The notes under the pieces: generated by a model
Told to the model about the DNA's origin: nothing
Databases searched by the model: none
What the model saw: only the letters and a program-made list of their open reading frames with translations
Translations under genes and position numbers: made by a program
Shown here: positions 30,118 to 40,983 of the stretch, in pieces
Layout: every line of letters begins with the position of its first letter
How positions within the stretch are numbered: the stretch's first letter is position 1
NCBI RefSeq assembly: GCF_020176715.1
Contig: NZ_JAIVMF010000003.1
Location: 298,648 to 362,647, forward strand
Length of the DNA: 64,000 bases
Source of the DNA: Stappia stellulata
GTDB lineage: Bacteria; Pseudomonadota; Alphaproteobacteria; Rhizobiales; Stappiaceae
Direction of reading: 5' to 3'

Positions 30118-30720
30118 CTACAGCCGAGCCAGGTCGGCGACATTGGCGCCGGCTTCGTCGCCCGGGGCTGCGCAGGCCGCGCGCAGGGTCGGCAGGATGT
30201 CGTCCACCGTCGGGCAGACGTGATAGGCGATCTCGAAGCCCGGACGGATGAAGGCCTCCTCCCGCATGTGCTCCAGAAGGGTCACCAGCGGCCGCCAAAA
30301 CCCGTTGATGTCGGCAAGGGCGACGGGCTTGCGGTGACGGCCGAGCTGCCCCCAGGTCAGGACTTCGACCAGTTCCTCCAGGGTGCCGATGCCGCCGGGC
30401 AACGCGACGAAGGCGTCGGCGCGGTCGAACATGATGCGCTTGCGCTCATGCATGTCGTCGGTGACCACAAGATCGCTGACCGTCTGCATCATCACCTCGC
30501 GTTCCTCCAGGAAGCGCGGAATGACCCCGGTGACATGGCCGCCGTTGTCCAGCGTGGCGCGGGCCACCGCCCCCATCAGCCCGATGGATCCGCCCCCGTA
30601 GACGAGGGAGAGACCGTCGGCCGCGATGCGGCGTCCAAGCTCGGTGGCAGCGGCAAGATAGGCGGGCGTCGCGCCCTCTCCGGTGCCGCAATAGACGCAA
30701 ATCGTTTTCATATCGCTCAT
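30118..30720 (-). CDS. LOG-family protein (TIGR00730, nucleoside monophosphate phosphoribohydrolase-like)
   Basis: A 200-residue Rossmann-fold protein. The LOG motif PGGIGTLEELVEVLTW with the catalytic Glu, the upstream segment LVYGGGSIGLMGAVA and MHERKRIMF (Arg) match cytokinin-riboside 5'-monophosphate phosphoribohydrolases. Bacterial members also act on AMP-like nucleotides. The first ATG of two (MSDMKTICVYCGTG) is used; the second lies three codons on. It converges on the short-chain dehydrogenase gene. Confidence 0.88.
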   Translation of the reverse strand: MSDMKTICVYCGTGEGATPAYLAAATELGRRIAADGLSLVYGGGSIGLMGAVARATLDNGGHVTGVIPRFLEEREVMMQTVSDLVVTDDMHERKRIMFDRADAFVALPGGIGTLEELVEVLTWGQLGRHRKPVALADINGFWRPLVTLLEHMREEAFIRPGFEIAYHVCPTVDDILPTLRAACAAPGDEAGANVADLARL

Positions 30721-30899
30721 GCGCCCTGTTTTGCACCGTGGCGCACGCCGGTCAATACGGCTCGAGCGGAGCGGTTGCTTGCCGCCCCAGGAATAAGCAT
30801 ATAACCATCTAGGAACGGGAGGGGATCGACAGGATTCACGGGCCACGAGGCGCTGAAACCGATCCCGACGACCTGGAAAACTCAGGGAACGGATCTGGC

Positions 30900-32411
30900 A
30901 TGTCGCGGAAAGTCGTCGTTCAATTGCTCATTCTCGCCGGGATCGTCGGCGCCGGCGCGTTCGGCATCGGGCTCTGGCAGCTTCGGCAGCAGCCTGGCGA
31001 TGAACGCGTTGCGACCACGCCGACGGATGCTCCGGCTGCGACGGATGGCGAACGAACGGCCGCCGCGCCGGATGGCGGGACACCATCAACCGCACCCGAT
31101 GGCGACACCGCGCAAGGCGGCACCGCTGCCATCGAGCCGCGCGACGAAAGCGCGGACGCCCCCGCACCGGTCGACACCGCCGCGACGACGACCGAGGGCA
31201 GCGAACCGACATTCGACCTGATGCGCGTGGAGCCCGACGGCTCGACCGTCGTCGCCGGGCGCTCCGAGGCCGGCGCGATCGTCGCGCTTCTGTCCAACGG
31301 CAAGGTGGTCGGCAAGGGCATCGCCAATGCCGCCGGCGAATTCGCCATCGTGCTGGACACCCCGCTCGATCCGGGGGCTCATGCCGTCACGCTCGAAACC
31401 CGGGACGACGCCGGTACCGTGAAGAGCGCCTCGCGACAGTCGATTGCCGTTTCCGTTCCCGACGATCCCGAGACCGGCGAGGTTCTGGTGATGCTGAACG
31501 AGCCGGGCGCACCGTCGCAGATCCTGCAAAAGCCGGAAACAGAAACGACGACGGCAGGTGAAACGCCCCAAAGCGGCCAGGCGGACGACACCTCCCGGGA
31601 CGTCGCGGCACGGACGGAGACGGCTGCGGAAACCGCAAAGGACACCGCTCAGCCGCCCGCACAGTTCGACACGACGCCTGCCGCTTCGGAAGCACCTGCA
31701 ACGCCCTCCTCCGCGCAGCCGGCGGAGCAGCGCGCGGCAGACGCCACGCTCGATGCATCGCCCGCCCCCTCGACGACGCCTTCGACAGAGGTCGCGGCGG
31801 CCCCCGCCACGGATAGCCCCGCGGCCACTGAGACCCCTGCCGGCGAGACCGCAGGCCCGGCACCGGACACGCCCGCCACGCCCCGGGTGACGGTCGAAGC
31901 GGTGGAGACGGAGGACAGCAAAGTCTTCGTCGCCGGTGCCGGCGAGCCGAATTCCGACGTCCGCGTCTATTTCGACAATACGCTGATCGGCGAAGCCAGG
32001 ACCGACAGCAAGGGCCGCTGGCTGATGGAAACCGAAAACGAGATCGCCCCCGGCGAGGTCGACGTGCGGGCGGACCAGATCGTCCCGGACAGCGGGACCG
32101 TGGTCGCGCGCGCGCAGGTGACCTTCGAGAGGGCGGAAGACGCCATCGTGCTGCGCCCGGTGAGCGCCACCGGTACCGCCGGCGAGGGCGACGGCGCAAG
32201 CGCCAGCACCGGCGCGCGCCAGATCCCGAGCATCATCATCCGCAGCGGCGACAACCTGTGGACCATCTCGCAGCGGCGCTATGGCGAGGGCCTGCGCTAC
32301 ACCACGATCTATCAGGCCAACAAGGACCAGATCCGCAATCCGGACCTGATCTATCCGGGTCAGGTGTTCATGATGCCGGAAGGCGACCGGAACTGGCCCG
32401 TCGCGAATTAG
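30900..32411 (+). CDS. LysM-domain envelope protein with Ig-like repeats
   Basis: A 503-residue protein. An N-terminal membrane anchor (VVVQLLILAGIVGAGAFGIG) is followed by an Ala/Thr/Pro/Asp-rich disordered stretch. One Ig-like segment lies around residues 100-190 (FDLMRVEPDGSTVVAGRSEA) and a second around 325-415 (RVTVEAVETEDSKVFVAGAG), separated by a long acidic low-complexity linker. A C-terminal LysM domain spans about 442-494 (IIRSGDNLWTISQRRYG, then IYQANKDQIRNPDLIYPGQV). It probably binds peptidoglycan from the inner membrane. Family precedents exist in alphaproteobacteria; specific function is unknown. Confidence 0.83.
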   Translation: MSRKVVVQLLILAGIVGAGAFGIGLWQLRQQPGDERVATTPTDAPAATDGERTAAAPDGGTPSTAPDGDTAQGGTAAIEPRDESADAPAPVDTAATTTEGSEPTFDLMRVEPDGSTVVAGRSEAGAIVALLSNGKVVGKGIANAAGEFAIVLDTPLDPGAHAVTLETRDDAGTVKSASRQSIAVSVPDDPETGEVLVMLNEPGAPSQILQKPETETTTAGETPQSGQADDTSRDVAARTETAAETAKDTAQPPAQFDTTPAASEAPATPSSAQPAEQRAADATLDASPAPSTTPSTEVAAAPATDSPAATETPAGETAGPAPDTPATPRVTVEAVETEDSKVFVAGAGEPNSDVRVYFDNTLIGEARTDSKGRWLMETENEIAPGEVDVRADQIVPDSGTVVARAQVTFERAEDAIVLRPVSATGTAGEGDGASASTGARQIPSIIIRSGDNLWTISQRRYGEGLRYTTIYQANKDQIRNPDLIYPGQVFMMPEGDRNWPVAN

Positions 32412-32442
32412 GAGTTAGGCAGAAAAGCGGTTCGCCGGCCCG

Positions 32443-33735
32443 TCAGTCGGCGCGCTTCAACAGCGCGACGAAAAAGCCGTCAGTGTTCGTGCGTGCGGGA
32501 CTGAGGGTCGCAAAGCCCTCTTCCGTGAATCTCGGCTTGGTGGCGGTTTCGCCAAAGACCTGTTCCCAGCGCGACACCAGCGGCTCGGCCTGAAACACCG
32601 GATTGTCCGACAGGAAAGCCCGCACCTGGGTCTGGTTCTCGCAGGGAAGCAGCGAACAGGTGGCATAGGCCAGGTAGCCGCCCGGACGCACGTATCGGCT
32701 CGCTTGGGCCAGCACCTCGCGCTGTTCCCGCAACCGCCCCGAGAGCGCATTCGCCGTGATCCGCCACTTGGAGTCCGGCCGGCGGCGCCAGACGCCCGTC
32801 CCCGAACAGGGCACATCGAGGAACACCAGGTCCATCCGGCCTTCCAGATCGTCGAGTTTCCCGGTTTCCGGATCGCGGGTCTGCACGTTGCGCGCGCCGG
32901 CCCGCTGCAGCCGCTCGAAAATCGGCGCCAGCCGCAGCTTGCTGACGTCATGGGCATAGATCTGCCCGCGGTTTCCCAGCGCGCCGGCAAGCGCCAGGGT
33001 CTTGCCGCCGCCGCCCGCGCAATAGTCGAGAACCTGAGCCGGCTCGACGGAGGCTGCGAGCAGCGCCGCGACCTGGCTCGCCTCGTCCTGCAGCTCGAAC
33101 CAGCCCTTGCGAAACCCCTCTTCCGCCTGAACGTGGGGCACCCGCTCCTTGCCCGGTGGCGGTGGCAGCCTGAGGCCCACCGGCGAAATCGGCGTGTCAA
33201 TGACGCCAAGATGCGCGAGCCGCTTGTGGAGCCGCTCCCGGTCCCCCTTCAAGAGGTTGACGCGCATGTCGATGGGCGCGCGTGCGGCCAGCGCCGCTCC
33301 TTCCTCCACCGCCTCTTCGGCGAAGGCCTCTTCAAAATGCGGCCAGAGCCAAAGCGGCACATCCGCGCGCACGTGATCGGGCGCGTCCGCATCGAGGGGT
33401 TTTTCCAGAAGCGCAACTTCATCCGGCTCGAGCGGCTCCGGCGCAAACCGGTCGTCCTGCAGAACCGTCGCCAGCCCCTCCGTGCCAAAGCCCCAACTGC
33501 GCGCATAGGTGGCCAGCACCAGCGCGCGCGCGCTGGAAGACCCCATCACATGGGCCAGCGACAAGCGCTTGCGAAGAGCATCGAACACAAGATTGGCGAT
33601 CACCAGACGGTCACCCGACCCGGCGAAGCGATGGCGGCGCCCCCAGTCCTTCAGGGAGTCCTGCACGGGCCGTCGATGGGTATCGACATCGTCCAGAATC
33701 TCGATTGCCGCGGCCAGCCGGCCCCCGTCTTTCAT
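32443..33735 (-). CDS. RsmB/NOP-family rRNA (cytosine-C5) methyltransferase
   Basis: A 430-residue SAM-dependent RNA methyltransferase. It has motif I VLDYCAGGGGKTLALAGAL, motif IV DVPCSGTGVWRRRPDSKWR and motif VI YATCSLLPCENQTQV; the two cysteines are the release and nucleophile residues of m5C RNA methyltransferases. The N-terminal NusB-like part (residues 1-140) resembles RsmB. The ATG follows GGGG at about 8 nt. The exact rRNA target (C967-like) is not provable here. Confidence 0.9.
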   Translation of the reverse strand: MKDGGRLAAAIEILDDVDTHRRPVQDSLKDWGRRHRFAGSGDRLVIANLVFDALRKRLSLAHVMGSSSARALVLATYARSWGFGTEGLATVLQDDRFAPEPLEPDEVALLEKPLDADAPDHVRADVPLWLWPHFEEAFAEEAVEEGAALAARAPIDMRVNLLKGDRERLHKRLAHLGVIDTPISPVGLRLPPPPGKERVPHVQAEEGFRKGWFELQDEASQVAALLAASVEPAQVLDYCAGGGGKTLALAGALGNRGQIYAHDVSKLRLAPIFERLQRAGARNVQTRDPETGKLDDLEGRMDLVFLDVPCSGTGVWRRRPDSKWRITANALSGRLREQREVLAQASRYVRPGGYLAYATCSLLPCENQTQVRAFLSDNPVFQAEPLVSRWEQVFGETATKPRFTEEGFATLSPARTNTDGFFVALLKRAD

Positions 33736-34104
33736 GCCCAATCCCCGAAGTTACGTGTTTCTGTCGACGACAACGCCACCGCTTCCGCGTCATCCTCTGC
33801 AACCGTTTCCGGCACGGTGACACGAGTGTCATTCTGCGCTTGGTGTCCGGTTTCCGACGTCGGCGTTTGCTGCTTTAGCCGATCCATTGATGCTTGCCAA
33901 CGTTTGCACCTCAGCCCGACCCAACGCAGTCAAAAATAATATCAGCGCGAATAGAGGCGAGCTCAACAACCCAAAGTAGGAACGCCTCGTGAATAATATC
34001 AGTTTACAACTTCCAATCAACTAAAGCGTGTCTTTACACCCGAAAGGAATAACGCTTCGATAACGTTCTATCACGTCTTCTGGTGCAAATTGGAGGTGGA
34101 AGCG
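33736..34104. other. Intergenic region, partly AT-rich
   Basis: About 370 bp between divergent genes. Positions 33930-34080 are richer in A and T than the neighbours and contain the 11-mer AATAATATCAG twice (33935 and 33992). A minus-strand open frame of 63 codons (33829-34020) with a TTG start and one hydrophobic stretch lies here, but has no visible ribosome site and is not called. Promoters for both flanking genes are expected here. Confidence 0.5.
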
Positions 34105-34305
34105 ATGACCGATAAAACCGACGGAACAGTTGACCCAAGCAAGGAAATCAAGGCCTGGAAGGCATACTTCGAATATGCCGCAGAGGACATGCGCGGAGAA
34201 TCCCCGGAACTCCTCGTTGCCTGTGCCCATCGCCTTCTGGAGATGTCACAGGTGAAACGCAAGGGGCGCAACACCAAGTCCGACGATTCCGACGCCGGCG
34301 CCTGA
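34105..34305 (+). CDS. Small conserved-type hypothetical protein
   Basis: A 66-residue acidic, helical protein (EIKAWKAYFEYAAEDMRGES, then PELLVACAHRLLEMS) with a basic short segment VKRKGRN and an acidic end. I do not recognise a family. A strong Shine-Dalgarno GGAGG 8 nt before the ATG, and a perfect terminator about 95 bp downstream, support a real gene. It stands alone between two genes on the other strand. No signal or membrane segment is seen. Confidence 0.7.
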   Translation: MTDKTDGTVDPSKEIKAWKAYFEYAAEDMRGESPELLVACAHRLLEMSQVKRKGRNTKSDDSDAGA

Positions 34306-34400
34306 TCCCGCGTCTTCCGGCCACTGAGGCGCGTTGATCGCGCGCGTCAGACCTGAAGTGCATCAGACCCGACACTCCGCCTTTCACTGTTTCAAGCAAG

Positions 34401-34429
34401 AACTCCGGGACCATGTCCCGGAGTTTTTT
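34401..34429 (+). terminator. Intrinsic terminator between small gene and guaB
   Basis: Perfect stem AACTCCGGGA / TCCCGGAGTT with a 5-nt loop, followed by a run of six T (34424-34429). It ends the small hypothetical gene transcript. Lying 8 bp past the guaB stop, it can also block the convergent guaB message. Confidence 0.88.
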
Positions 34430-34436
34430 GTTGGCC

Positions 34437-36005
<1,569 letters not shown>

Positions 36006-36120
36006 TCACGAATAAGAGAGGTTGGCGCGGGTCATTAACACGGGTGTGACCGGAAGGAAAGCGGCATAACGCCCCGCCGATGCGGATGCGGGCGGAGGGC
36101 TCCCTGCCGCCCGGACCGGC

Positions 36121-36819
36121 TCAGCCTTCGCCGCCGCGAAACCCTTTGGCCAGAACGTAGAGTTCCGGGCTTTCCTTGCGGCTTGCCGGCGGCTTGATGT
36201 GATGCACCGACTGATAATCCCGCTTGAGCCGGGCGAGCGCCTCGTTCTCTGCGCCGCCGCGAAACACCTTCGACAGGAACGCCCCGCCGGGCGCCAGATT
36301 CTCGCGGGCGAATTCCTCCGCGACCTCGAACAGGTGAGTCGTGCGCAGATGGTCGGTCTGCCGGTGTCCGGTGGTCGGCGCCGCCATGTCGGACATCACC
36401 AGGTTGGGCGCATGCCCGCCGAGCGCCGCCCGCAGGGCTTCGGGCGCATCATCTTCCAGAAAGTCCTTGAGCAGGAGCGTGACCCCCGGCAGCGGTTCGA
36501 CCTCGAGATAGTCGATGCCGACGATGCGCGGGTCCTGATCGGTCGAGCCGGTCTTGGCCGCCGCCACCTGGCACCAGCCGCCTGGCGCCGCACCAAGGTC
36601 GACGATCCGCTGGCCGGGCTTGAGGATATGATGCTTGTCGTCGATCTCGAGGATCTTGTAGGCCGCGCGCGAGCGATAGCCGTCGATCTTCGCCGCCCGC
36701 ACATAAGGGTCGTTCAGCTGCCGCTGCAGCCAGCGCGCCGAAGAGTTGGTGCGCCGTTTCGCGGTCTTCACCCGCTCGAACATGCCGCGATCGCCGCGGC
36801 CGCGGCCCGATCCGCTCAT
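36121..36819 (-). CDS. rlmE: 23S rRNA (uridine-2'-O-)-methyltransferase
   Basis: RlmE/FtsJ methylates U2552 in the ribosomal A loop. The 232-residue protein has the FtsJ features: [20 protein letters not shown] with the first catalytic lysine, motif [15 protein letters not shown], the catalytic aspartate in [13 protein letters not shown] and the later FLSKVFRGG with lysine. The ATG overlaps the stop codon of the preceding GppA-like gene by 4 nt (ATGA), indicating coupling. Confidence 0.94.
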   Translation of the reverse strand: MSGSGRGRGDRGMFERVKTAKRRTNSSARWLQRQLNDPYVRAAKIDGYRSRAAYKILEIDDKHHILKPGQRIVDLGAAPGGWCQVAAAKTGSTDQDPRIVGIDYLEVEPLPGVTLLLKDFLEDDAPEALRAALGGHAPNLVMSDMAAPTTGHRQTDHLRTTHLFEVAEEFARENLAPGGAFLSKVFRGGAENEALARLKRDYQSVHHIKPPASRKESPELYVLAKGFRGGEG

Positions 36820-38531
36820 TTGTGCTTCCTTCCCCGGCCGCGATACTTCGGCGGGTCCTTGCGCCGCCAGACCCGGTCGGCGGACATGAGTTCCATCAAA
36901 ATGCCTTCGCGCAGGCCCCGGTCGGCCACGCGCAGCCTCTGGCACGGCCAGCGCCTGCGGATCGCTTCCAGGATCGCGCAGCCGGCGAGCACCAGATCCG
37001 CGCGGTCCGCGCCGATGCAAGGGTTGCCCACGCGCTCCTCATAGGGCATCGCGCGCAGGCGCTCAATCATTGCCGTCACATCGTCGGCATCCATCCATGC
37101 GCCGTCGACCCGCCGCCGGTCGTAGCGCTTCAGCCCGAAATGCACGCCGGCAAGCGTCGTCACCGTTCCCGACGTGCCGAGCATATGCACCTTGCCGTCG
37201 CAGATCGCCTCGGTGAGTTCGCGCCCGAGCGAGAACGCCTCAAGGTGCTGGCGGGCGTCCTGGACCATCGCCTCGAAGATATCCGCCGTGACATGGCGAC
37301 CGCCGTGCCGTTCCGCAAGATTGACCACCCCGACCGGCAGCGATGTCCAGTCGCGGATGAAGCGCGTCAGCGCGACGCCGCGCGCGCCGCAGCGGTTGCG
37401 CAGGTCGAGCCAGACGATTTCCGATGATCCGCCGCCGATATCGAAGAGAACGACGCCATTGGCATCCGGGTCCACCAGCGAGGCGCAGCCGGCAACGGCA
37501 AGCCGTGCCTCGGTTTCCCGCGTCGCGATCTCCAGCGCCAGCCCGGTTTCCTCAAAGACCCGTTCGATGAACAGCGGTCCGTTTTCCGCCGCCCGGCAGG
37601 CCTCCGTCGCGATCAACCGCACACGGTCCACGCCGCGGTCGCGCATCTTGTCCCGGCAACAGCCGAGCGCCTCGATTGCCCGGTCCATCGCCGCTTCGCT
37701 CAGCCGGTTGTGGTGCCCGAGCCCCTCGCCCAGCCGCACGATCTTCGAAAACGCATCGACGACGCGAAATCCCCGGGTTTCCGGGCGCGCCACCAGAAGC
37801 CTGCAATTGTTTGTGCCAAGATCGAGCGCCGCATAAAGCCGCTGTGCGCCGGCCGGATCGAGCACCACCGGCGCGGCGATACGGCGCGCGCCCTGCCCCG
37901 GGCGATGAGCCCGGCCCGGAGCTTCACGCGCGCCCTCGTCCCGCTTCCGCGCGACGTCTTTCGGCCGCGTCATCCATGTCTGACCGTCGGCCGCAGCCCG
38001 CAGGGACCGCACGGGATCGCGCACCGGCTCTGCCGTCGCGGCCTGTCCGAAAGGAGGGGCCTGCTGATGCGGGGACACGTCGCCGGCCCGCTCCGGCTGC
38101 GATGGCGAAAACGGCTTTTCCGCCCGGCGCTCCGCTCGATTCGGCCGTCGCCGCCGCTTGCCGCGCCGTTTCTTTCCGCCGGTCGTGGCGGCTTCAGCCG
38201 ACCCCGGTTGCGCGTCGCCGTCGAGGGGCGCACCTGTAACGGCCGGCCGCTCCCGCTCCGACTCGCCGGACTGCACCCGGTCCCCGCCGCTGTTCGTGCC
38301 GTGGGTCGAGGCACGATCCGGCGCGGCCATCATGCTCGGCGCACCGTGATGGTCGGGCGCTCCCGCTGACAGTCCCTCCGCGGAACCTTGGGCAACCGGG
38401 CCTTTCTTGCCCCGTCGCCTGCGTTTCCTGCCGGATCCACGACGCCGCCCTGCGGCGCGCGCCTCTGCATCCGTTTCCGCGTCGGGATGAGGCCGGTCGG
38501 AATCCGGCCCGATCTTTCCCGATTCGCTCAC
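36816..38531 (-). CDS. Ppx/GppA family phosphatase with long basic N-terminal extension
   Basis: A 571-residue protein. About 220 N-terminal residues are low-complexity, rich in Arg, Lys, Gly, Pro and Ala ([28 protein letters not shown]), probably disordered and RNA-binding. The core then has [15 protein letters not shown] and [15 protein letters not shown], the two phosphate-binding motifs of Ppx/GppA. It lacks the C-terminal HD domain of the longer Ppx at 0.7-2.3 kb. It is coupled to rlmE by a 4-nt overlap. Activity (polyphosphate, pppGpp or other) is not provable. Confidence 0.87.
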   Translation of the reverse strand: MSESGKIGPDSDRPHPDAETDAEARAAGRRRGSGRKRRRRGKKGPVAQGSAEGLSAGAPDHHGAPSMMAAPDRASTHGTNSGGDRVQSGESERERPAVTGAPLDGDAQPGSAEAATTGGKKRRGKRRRRPNRAERRAEKPFSPSQPERAGDVSPHQQAPPFGQAATAEPVRDPVRSLRAAADGQTWMTRPKDVARKRDEGAREAPGRAHRPGQGARRIAAPVVLDPAGAQRLYAALDLGTNNCRLLVARPETRGFRVVDAFSKIVRLGEGLGHHNRLSEAAMDRAIEALGCCRDKMRDRGVDRVRLIATEACRAAENGPLFIERVFEETGLALEIATRETEARLAVAGCASLVDPDANGVVLFDIGGGSSEIVWLDLRNRCGARGVALTRFIRDWTSLPVGVVNLAERHGGRHVTADIFEAMVQDARQHLEAFSLGRELTEAICDGKVHMLGTSGTVTTLAGVHFGLKRYDRRRVDGAWMDADDVTAMIERLRAMPYEERVGNPCIGADRADLVLAGCAILEAIRRRWPCQRLRVADRGLREGILMELMSADRVWRRKDPPKYRGRGRKHK

Positions 38532-38749
38532 TGTTCGTCCTCGCCGGCGGCTCTCGCGCGCCTCGGCTGGTCAGACCGCAAATGTCATGGGTCTGAGCTG
38601 GTCTCTTGTTGACGACAGTTTACCATCGTTTCGGCGCCTCGCAATGCGTTGGGCAAAGGACAAAGTCCCGCGGCAGCTTCGCATGCACGACCGCGCGCCC
38701 GCTCCCCTCCTCAACAGTCCACAGCCGGCACAGCGTGAAAGATCGACCC

Positions 38750-38778
38750 TTGACAGCGCGGGCCGAGATTCATACAAC
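38750..38778 (+). promoter_or_regulatory. Sigma-70-type promoter of the tRNA-Gln gene
   Basis: TTGACA at 38750-38755 and TACAAC at 38773-38778 are separated by exactly 17 bp, close to consensus. Transcription would start near 38785, about 40 bp before the mature tRNA, leaving a short 5' leader for RNase P. Confidence 0.75.
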
Positions 38779-38827
38779 GCCGCACAAGACGAGCGTCGCG
38801 CCGCAAGGTGCCTTCCGCTCCTGGTCT

Positions 38828-38901
38828 TGGGGAATAGGTTAACGGTAGACCCGCAGACTCTGACTCTGTTAGTCCTGGTTCGAATCCAGGTTCCCCAGCC
38901 A
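38828..38901 (+). tRNA. tRNA-Gln (anticodon CUG)
   Basis: A complete 74-nt cloverleaf. The acceptor stem TGGGGAA pairs with TTCCCCA; the D arm contains GGTTAACGGTAGACC; the anticodon stem is GCAGA/TCTGT with loop CTCTGAC, giving CUG for the CAG codon; the T arm is CCTGG-TTCGAAT-CCAGG. The 3' CCA is encoded. No second copy of its 3' end, as an integrated element would leave, was noticed nearby. Confidence 0.95.
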
Positions 38902-38990
38902 ACTCTTCCTTCCCTCATTTCCATCTGAAGCACTTCGGCAAACGCCCGATCCGTGCGATTGCGCAAACTCGGCCCGACGTGTTTGCCACG

Positions 38991-39929
38991 TCAGCTACTG
39001 ACATCAGCAATTGGCGCCGCCTCTTCCCAGGGCGGCGCCTTGAAGGCCTCCACGAGGAAATCGATGAAATTGCGGATGCGGGGCACCATGTGGCGATCCG
39101 GCAGGAAGACGGCATAGATCGCGCCGTCGTCGACGTCCGTGCAGTCGGCAAGCACCTGCACCAGCCGGCCGTCGGCAATCGCCGGACGGGCCAGATGCTC
39201 GGCAATGCGCATGACGCCGAAGCCCGCCAGACACATCTGGTAGAGCGACATGCCCTGATTGCTCTTGAACCGGCTCTCCGCGCGAAAGGTGACCGGCGCG
39301 CCCGCGACGACGAACCGCCAGCGGTTCAGGTGCTCGCGGCTTCCGTCCCAGGCGACGCAGGGCATGCGCTCCAGCTCCGCCGGGGTTTCGGGCACACCGA
39401 ACCGCTCCAGCAGCGCGGGCGCGGCCACCACGATCCTCTGCAGCCGGCACAGCCGCCGGTGCATCAGGCTGGAGGCCGGCAGCCGGCCCATGCGGATCGC
39501 CACGTCGATCTGGTCGTCGATCAGGTTTTCCGTATCATCGGTCAACCGCAGATCGAGCGACAGACCCGGATGGCGCGCCAGAAACGCCGGCATCAAGGGC
39601 GTCACCCGGTCGAGACCGAAGGCGATCGGCGCCGACACCCGCAAATGCCCCTCGACCTGGGAATCATTCGTCTGCCAGTCGGCCTCGGCCTGTTCCACCG
39701 CCTCGATCACCCGCCGCGCCACCGCCAGAAACCGCTCGCCCTCGGTCGTGAGCCGGTGCCCCCGCGTCGTGCGATGCAGCAGTTTGGTTTCAAGCCGCTG
39801 CTCGAGCCGCTGCACGGTCTGGCTGATGAACGGCTGGCTGACGCCAAGGCTGTGGGCGGCCGCGGTGAAGGCTCCGGTGTCGACGACCGCCTGAAACACC
39901 CGCATTTCCAGCAATCTGTCGTCCCGCAT
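38991..39929 (-). CDS. LysR family transcriptional regulator
   Basis: A 312-residue LysR protein. The N-terminal winged helix (LEMRVFQAVVDTGAFTAAAH, then SQPFISQTVQRLEQRLETKL) is followed by a linker helix and a periplasmic-binding-like effector domain from about 90 (GHLRVSAPIAFGLDRVTPLM). It diverges from a class II aldolase-like gene across 158 bp, the usual arrangement for a regulator and its target. The effector is unknown. Confidence 0.9.
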   Translation of the reverse strand: MRDDRLLEMRVFQAVVDTGAFTAAAHSLGVSQPFISQTVQRLEQRLETKLLHRTTRGHRLTTEGERFLAVARRVIEAVEQAEADWQTNDSQVEGHLRVSAPIAFGLDRVTPLMPAFLARHPGLSLDLRLTDDTENLIDDQIDVAIRMGRLPASSLMHRRLCRLQRIVVAAPALLERFGVPETPAELERMPCVAWDGSREHLNRWRFVVAGAPVTFRAESRFKSNQGMSLYQMCLAGFGVMRIAEHLARPAIADGRLVQVLADCTDVDDGAIYAVFLPDRHMVPRIRNFIDFLVEAFKAPPWEEAAPIADVSS

Positions 39930-40087
39930 CGCCCCACGTCGCCCGTCTGTCCGCCACGCTGCCCTCGCGTCGACGATAACTATTATTGCCGATCTTGCGT
40001 TGTCGCGTCCCGCCGCTTGTTGCGAAACTGGTGCCGGACACCACACGCGACCGGTTTCGCGTGCGCATCGCTATCGGAGAGAAACCC

Positions 40088-40900
40088 ATGCTCGACCTTG
40101 GAAATCGCGTCTCGATCTATCAGCCCGAGCAGGCGGGGCTGATCTTCCCCGATCTTCCCGAGTTCGACCGGGTGGAGGATGAACGCCGCCACCGCAAGGA
40201 GCACCTCGTCGCCGCCTGCCGCGCCTTCGCCCAGCAGGGCTTCGACTACGGTTTCGCCGGCCACCTCACGGTGCGCGATCCGGAACGCCCGGAGCTTTAC
40301 TGGACCAACCCGATGTGCGTGCATTTCGACAAGGTGAAGATGTCGAACCTGATCCTCGTCGATCACGCGGGCAAGGTGATCGAGGGCAAGCACGCGGTGA
40401 ATCGTGCCGGTTTCGTGCTGCATGCCAACGTTCATGAGGAACACCCCGACATCATCGCCATGTGCCATGCCCATACGCTCTACGGCACCGCGTGGTGCGC
40501 CACCGGCCGCCCGATCGAGCCGATCACCCAGGATGCCTGCGCCTTCTTCGAGGATCACGTGATCATCGGCGACGAGGCCGGAGCGGTCGCGGTGGAAAAC
40601 CACGCCGGCTCCAATGTCGCCAAGGCGTTCAAGGGCGTGAAGGCCGCGCTGCACCAGAACCACGGACTGCTGACGGCGAGCCGGCACAGCATCGACAGCG
40701 CCGCCTTCTGGTTCATCGCGCTGGAGCGCTGCTGCAAGCAGCAGCTCGACATCGCCGCCTCCGGCATCGACCCGATCCACGTTCCGGCGGACCGCGCCCG
40801 CTACAGCCGCGAACATGTCGGCAGCGACTATATCGGCTGGCTGCACTTCCAGACGATCTGGAACCAGCTCGTCGTCGATCAGCCGGACATGTTCGACTGA
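40088..40900 (+). CDS. Class II aldolase/adducin family protein
   Basis: A 270-residue zinc-dependent aldolase-fold protein. The zinc histidines are in MCHAHTLYGTAW (H-x-H) and the later LHQNHGLLTASR. The catalytic acid is probably replaced: the FAGHLTVRDPE stretch has His where fuculose aldolase-like enzymes have Asn. RBS GGAGAG is upstream of the ATG. It is divergent from a LysR regulator and precedes a small cupin. The family also contains decarboxylases and epimerases, so substrate and reaction remain open. Confidence 0.85.
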   Translation: MLDLGNRVSIYQPEQAGLIFPDLPEFDRVEDERRHRKEHLVAACRAFAQQGFDYGFAGHLTVRDPERPELYWTNPMCVHFDKVKMSNLILVDHAGKVIEGKHAVNRAGFVLHANVHEEHPDIIAMCHAHTLYGTAWCATGRPIEPITQDACAFFEDHVIIGDEAGAVAVENHAGSNVAKAFKGVKAALHQNHGLLTASRHSIDSAAFWFIALERCCKQQLDIAASGIDPIHVPADRARYSREHVGSDYIGWLHFQTIWNQLVVDQPDMFD

Positions 40901-40932
40901 CACATATCCAGAGGGGAAAACCGGGAGGAGAC

Positions 40933-40966
40933 CACGCCGCGCCCCGCTTTTGCGGGGGGCGGCGTG
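40933..40966. terminator. Strong hairpin between aldolase-like and cupin genes
   Basis: A 15-bp stem (CACGCCGCGCCCCGC / GCGGGGGGCGGCGTG, one mismatch) with a TTTT loop, beginning 32 bp after the aldolase-like stop. There is no T-run after it, so partial termination or message protection is more likely than full termination. Confidence 0.5.
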
Positions 40967-40983
40967 TCCGTCAGGAGGGAAGA

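Noticed and set aside
30826..30860. tmRNA-like stretch (ggggatcgacaggattc)
   Set aside because: Only a short resemblance to the tmRNA 5' end. No T-loop, tag frame or matching 3' acceptor part is found nearby, and alphaproteobacterial tmRNA is normally in two pieces.
33829..34020. 63-codon minus-strand frame with one hydrophobic stretch
   Set aside because: TTG start without ribosome site and no known family; kept only as a remark on the intergenic region.
38571..38966. 131-codon minus-strand open frame over the tRNA
   Set aside because: It runs through the complete tRNA-Gln gene and its promoter on the opposite strand, so it is not a gene.
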